A stretch of 64,000 bases of DNA from the NCBI RefSeq assembly GCF_021190955.1, contig NZ_JAIOAO010000009.1, forward strand, positions 1 to 64,000. The letters are read 5' to 3'. This stretch comes from Parachryseolinea silvisoli (GTDB taxonomy: Bacteria; Bacteroidota; Bacteroidia; Cytophagales; Cyclobacteriaceae). Every line of letters starts with the position of its first letter. Position 1 is the stretch's first letter. Position numbers and translations under genes: made by a program. The notes below the pieces were generated by a model. That model worked only from the letters and a program-made list of their open reading frames with translations, did no database searches and had not been told where the DNA came from. This document shows, one piece after another, positions 62,682 through 64,000 of this stretch.

Positions 62682-63563
62682 TCACGGCGGATCAAAAATG
62701 CGCCCGAAATGTTCGACGAGACTTGCGGTGATGTGTCCATCGGAGTCGAGGGCGGGATTGAAAATCGAGACACTTATGCCGACAATTTTACCGGTGGTGA
62801 GCAGGCTTCGTACCAATAGTTCGACTTCATCGTAGTATAGACCTCCGGGTAGCCGGTAATCTACAGCGGGGTTTAGATCGTCTGCCAGCACGTCGGTGTC
62901 GTAGTGAAGCCAGCAACCCGCGATGGTCAGTGATTGCAAATGATTCGCCACCCATGCGCTCTGCCGGGCGACGCCGTGTTGCCGGAGCGTTGCCAGGTCC
63001 ATGCAGGTAATGGCCGTTTGACGAATGTCTCGTGAGCCGTAGTGTTGTGTTTCTGTCCAGTCGCGTTGCCCTATGTGTATAGTGTGTTGGTCTTGTACAT
63101 AGGGTTTGAGATTGTCGATGTTGGTTAGCAGGTCGGGGCCTCTGCCGCTGATAATGGCCATGTCCATGTCGGCAACTTCGCCGGTGGTAGACTTCTCTGG
63201 TTCATAGAAATCAGCGTGCGCATCGAGCGAAACGATGCCATAGGTGCCGAGCCGTTTTAATGCCGACATAATACCCAACAGTATGCTACAGTCACCCCCT
63301 AAGACAATGGGGAAATTTTCGGGAACGCATCGCCGGACGGCGGAACCCAGTGTTTTCGAAAATTCCCGTAAGGGGAGCGGATTGAGGCAATGCGTTTGCG
63401 GATCGCGCTGCTGGCTATACTGATCGTTTTGTGTGGGTACGAATTGCAGCGGTTGTTTTATTCCAAGACGTTCTGCTAAGCCGGCCTGCAGCAATTGTTC
63501 GGCTAGTCGCTCGACACCCGACGGGCGAAGGCCCAGAATCGACGGCGCCGCGAGGATTGTCAT
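62682..63563 (-). CDS. Arginase/agmatinase family protein
   Basis: The product (293 aa from the ATG at 63563, or 300 from 63584) has the binuclear manganese motifs of the arginase fold: GGDCS (residue 89 on, with Cys92 in place of the usual His), DAHADF and HYDTDVLADD. It probably hydrolyses a guanidino or formimino compound. The exact substrate cannot be told. It is upstream of the kinase pair on the same strand with a 212-base gap, and divergent from the DinB-like gene. Confidence 0.85.
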   Translation of the reverse strand: MTILAAPSILGLRPSGVERLAEQLLQAGLAERLGIKQPLQFVPTQNDQYSQQRDPQTHCLNPLPLREFSKTLGSAVRRCVPENFPIVLGGDCSILLGIMSALKRLGTYGIVSLDAHADFYEPEKSTTGEVADMDMAIISGRGPDLLTNIDNLKPYVQDQHTIHIGQRDWTETQHYGSRDIRQTAITCMDLATLRQHGVARQSAWVANHLQSLTIAGCWLHYDTDVLADDLNPAVDYRLPGGLYYDEVELLVRSLLTTGKIVGISVSIFNPALDSDGHITASLVEHFGRIFDPP

Positions 63564-63638
63564 ATTGTTGTGCTGTGGCCTCATATTGCAACAGCAACGT
63601 AAAAGGCTGTGCCTGGTGGTAATCGTTCATAAACAGCC

Positions 63639-63646
63639 TACCTTTG
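63639..63646 (+). promoter_or_regulatory. -7 element before the DinB-like gene
   Basis: TACCTTTG matches TAnnTTTG exactly and is 17 bases before the ATG at 63664. No good -33 element is present at the right distance. Confidence 0.45.
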
Positions 63647-63663
63647 TTGCGTACGACACGCTC

Positions 63664-64000
63664 ATGAATCACAATATATTGGAAGTCTGGCTGCGGGGTC
63701 CGATTGACGGCATTCCGCCACATCTTCAACCTGTGGCACATGCTTTGTTGCAAGCGCGCGAAGAAGTGGAGTCATGGATGACTGATTTTCCGGATGACGC
63801 CCTGTGGCTTCAGCCTGCATCGGTGGCTTCGGTCGGGTTTCATTTGCAACATTTAAGTGGCGTACTCAGCCGGCTTTTTACCTATGCGCGGGGCGAGGTA
63901 CTTTCCGACAAACAATTGCAAGCGTTGGAAGGCGAAGGCCGGCCGTTTGAAGGATGCACCGTGGCCGTGCTACTCACAAGATTTCGGGAGCAGGTGGATG
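63664..64000 (+). CDS. DinB-like protein, partial at window edge
   Basis: The frame from the ATG runs to the right edge without a stop (112 codons). Visible features are WMTDFPDDALWLQPAS, then GFHLQHLSGVLSRLFTYARG and GEVLSDKQLQALEGEG, which fit the first helices of the DinB/DUF664-type four-helix-bundle family, including the H at the metal-binding position. The rest of the gene is outside the window. Confidence 0.75.
   Translation, partial: MNHNILEVWLRGPIDGIPPHLQPVAHALLQAREEVESWMTDFPDDALWLQPASVASVGFHLQHLSGVLSRLFTYARGEVLSDKQLQALEGEGRPFEGCTVAVLLTRFREQVD

Noticed and set aside
62538-62819. 93-codon plus-strand frame before the arginase stop
   Set aside because: It overlaps the arginase-family gene on the other strand and has no recognisable motif or promoter.

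Overview
This window is chromosomal backbone of a member of the Bacteroidota, most likely the order Cytophagales; I would not commit to a genus. The evidence is a SusC/SusD polysaccharide utilisation locus (PUL) with a hybrid two-component regulator, many short lipoproteins with a Cys plus acidic/Ser N-terminus, families typical of the phylum (DUF4905, DUF3667, DUF2795, DUF4197, Reg_prop hybrid sensors), and several promoters that fit the Bacteroidota consensus TTG/TTTG-N19-20-TAnnTTTG. I saw no insertion sequence, prophage, CRISPR array or tRNA gene.

Layout. 1-300: a 5S rRNA gene with its terminator, presumably the tail of an rrn operon whose 23S lies off the left edge, followed by a REP-like intergenic repeat. 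564-5122 (minus): an OmpA-like lipoprotein, a 55-aa PLDc_N membrane protein, an MFS transporter and a TPR sensor kinase, closely spaced. 5484-6584: an unknown lipoprotein. 6685-10621: a DECR-type short-chain reductase followed directly by biotin genes bioF, bioD and bioA. 10608-16973 (minus): a large membrane-anchored protein of unknown function, a cystathionine gamma-synthase-type enzyme, an orphan ParA with a small partner, and a 2-oxo acid dehydrogenase E2. 17155-24753: lipoproteins, CinA, an ECF sigma factor overlapping a probable anti-sigma/outer-membrane fusion protein, a DUF4197 lipoprotein and a PaaN-type aldehyde dehydrogenase. 24768-29087 (minus): a glycosyltransferase/SDR/DUF486 operon and EttA.

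29389-39732 holds a DUF2795 protein behind an unusually strong Shine-Dalgarno sequence, an OmpA lipoprotein, IspD, a 5'-nucleotidase, QueA, a MacB-type permease, RecA, a zinc aminopeptidase, a PhoB/PhoR-like two-component pair and an RluA-type pseudouridine synthase. 40260-42843 is the rplM-rpsI-rpsB-tsf translation cluster behind a long, promoter-rich leader. 42911-48262 contains a DUF3667 membrane protein, KdsB, an NfeD-type protease, a DUF4905 protein, a LysM/RlpA-like protein and a SlyD-like isomerase.

48438-60683 is a compact PUL: a 50-aa membrane protein, SusC, SusD, a surface glycan-binding lipoprotein, a GH26 mannanase, a mannose-6-phosphate-isomerase-type cupin, and a 1398-aa hybrid two-component regulator. 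Together they suggest capture, cleavage and first metabolism of a beta-mannan under control of its own breakdown products. The right end carries a sensor kinase/single-domain response regulator pair, an arginase-family protein and the start of a DinB-like gene cut by the window edge.
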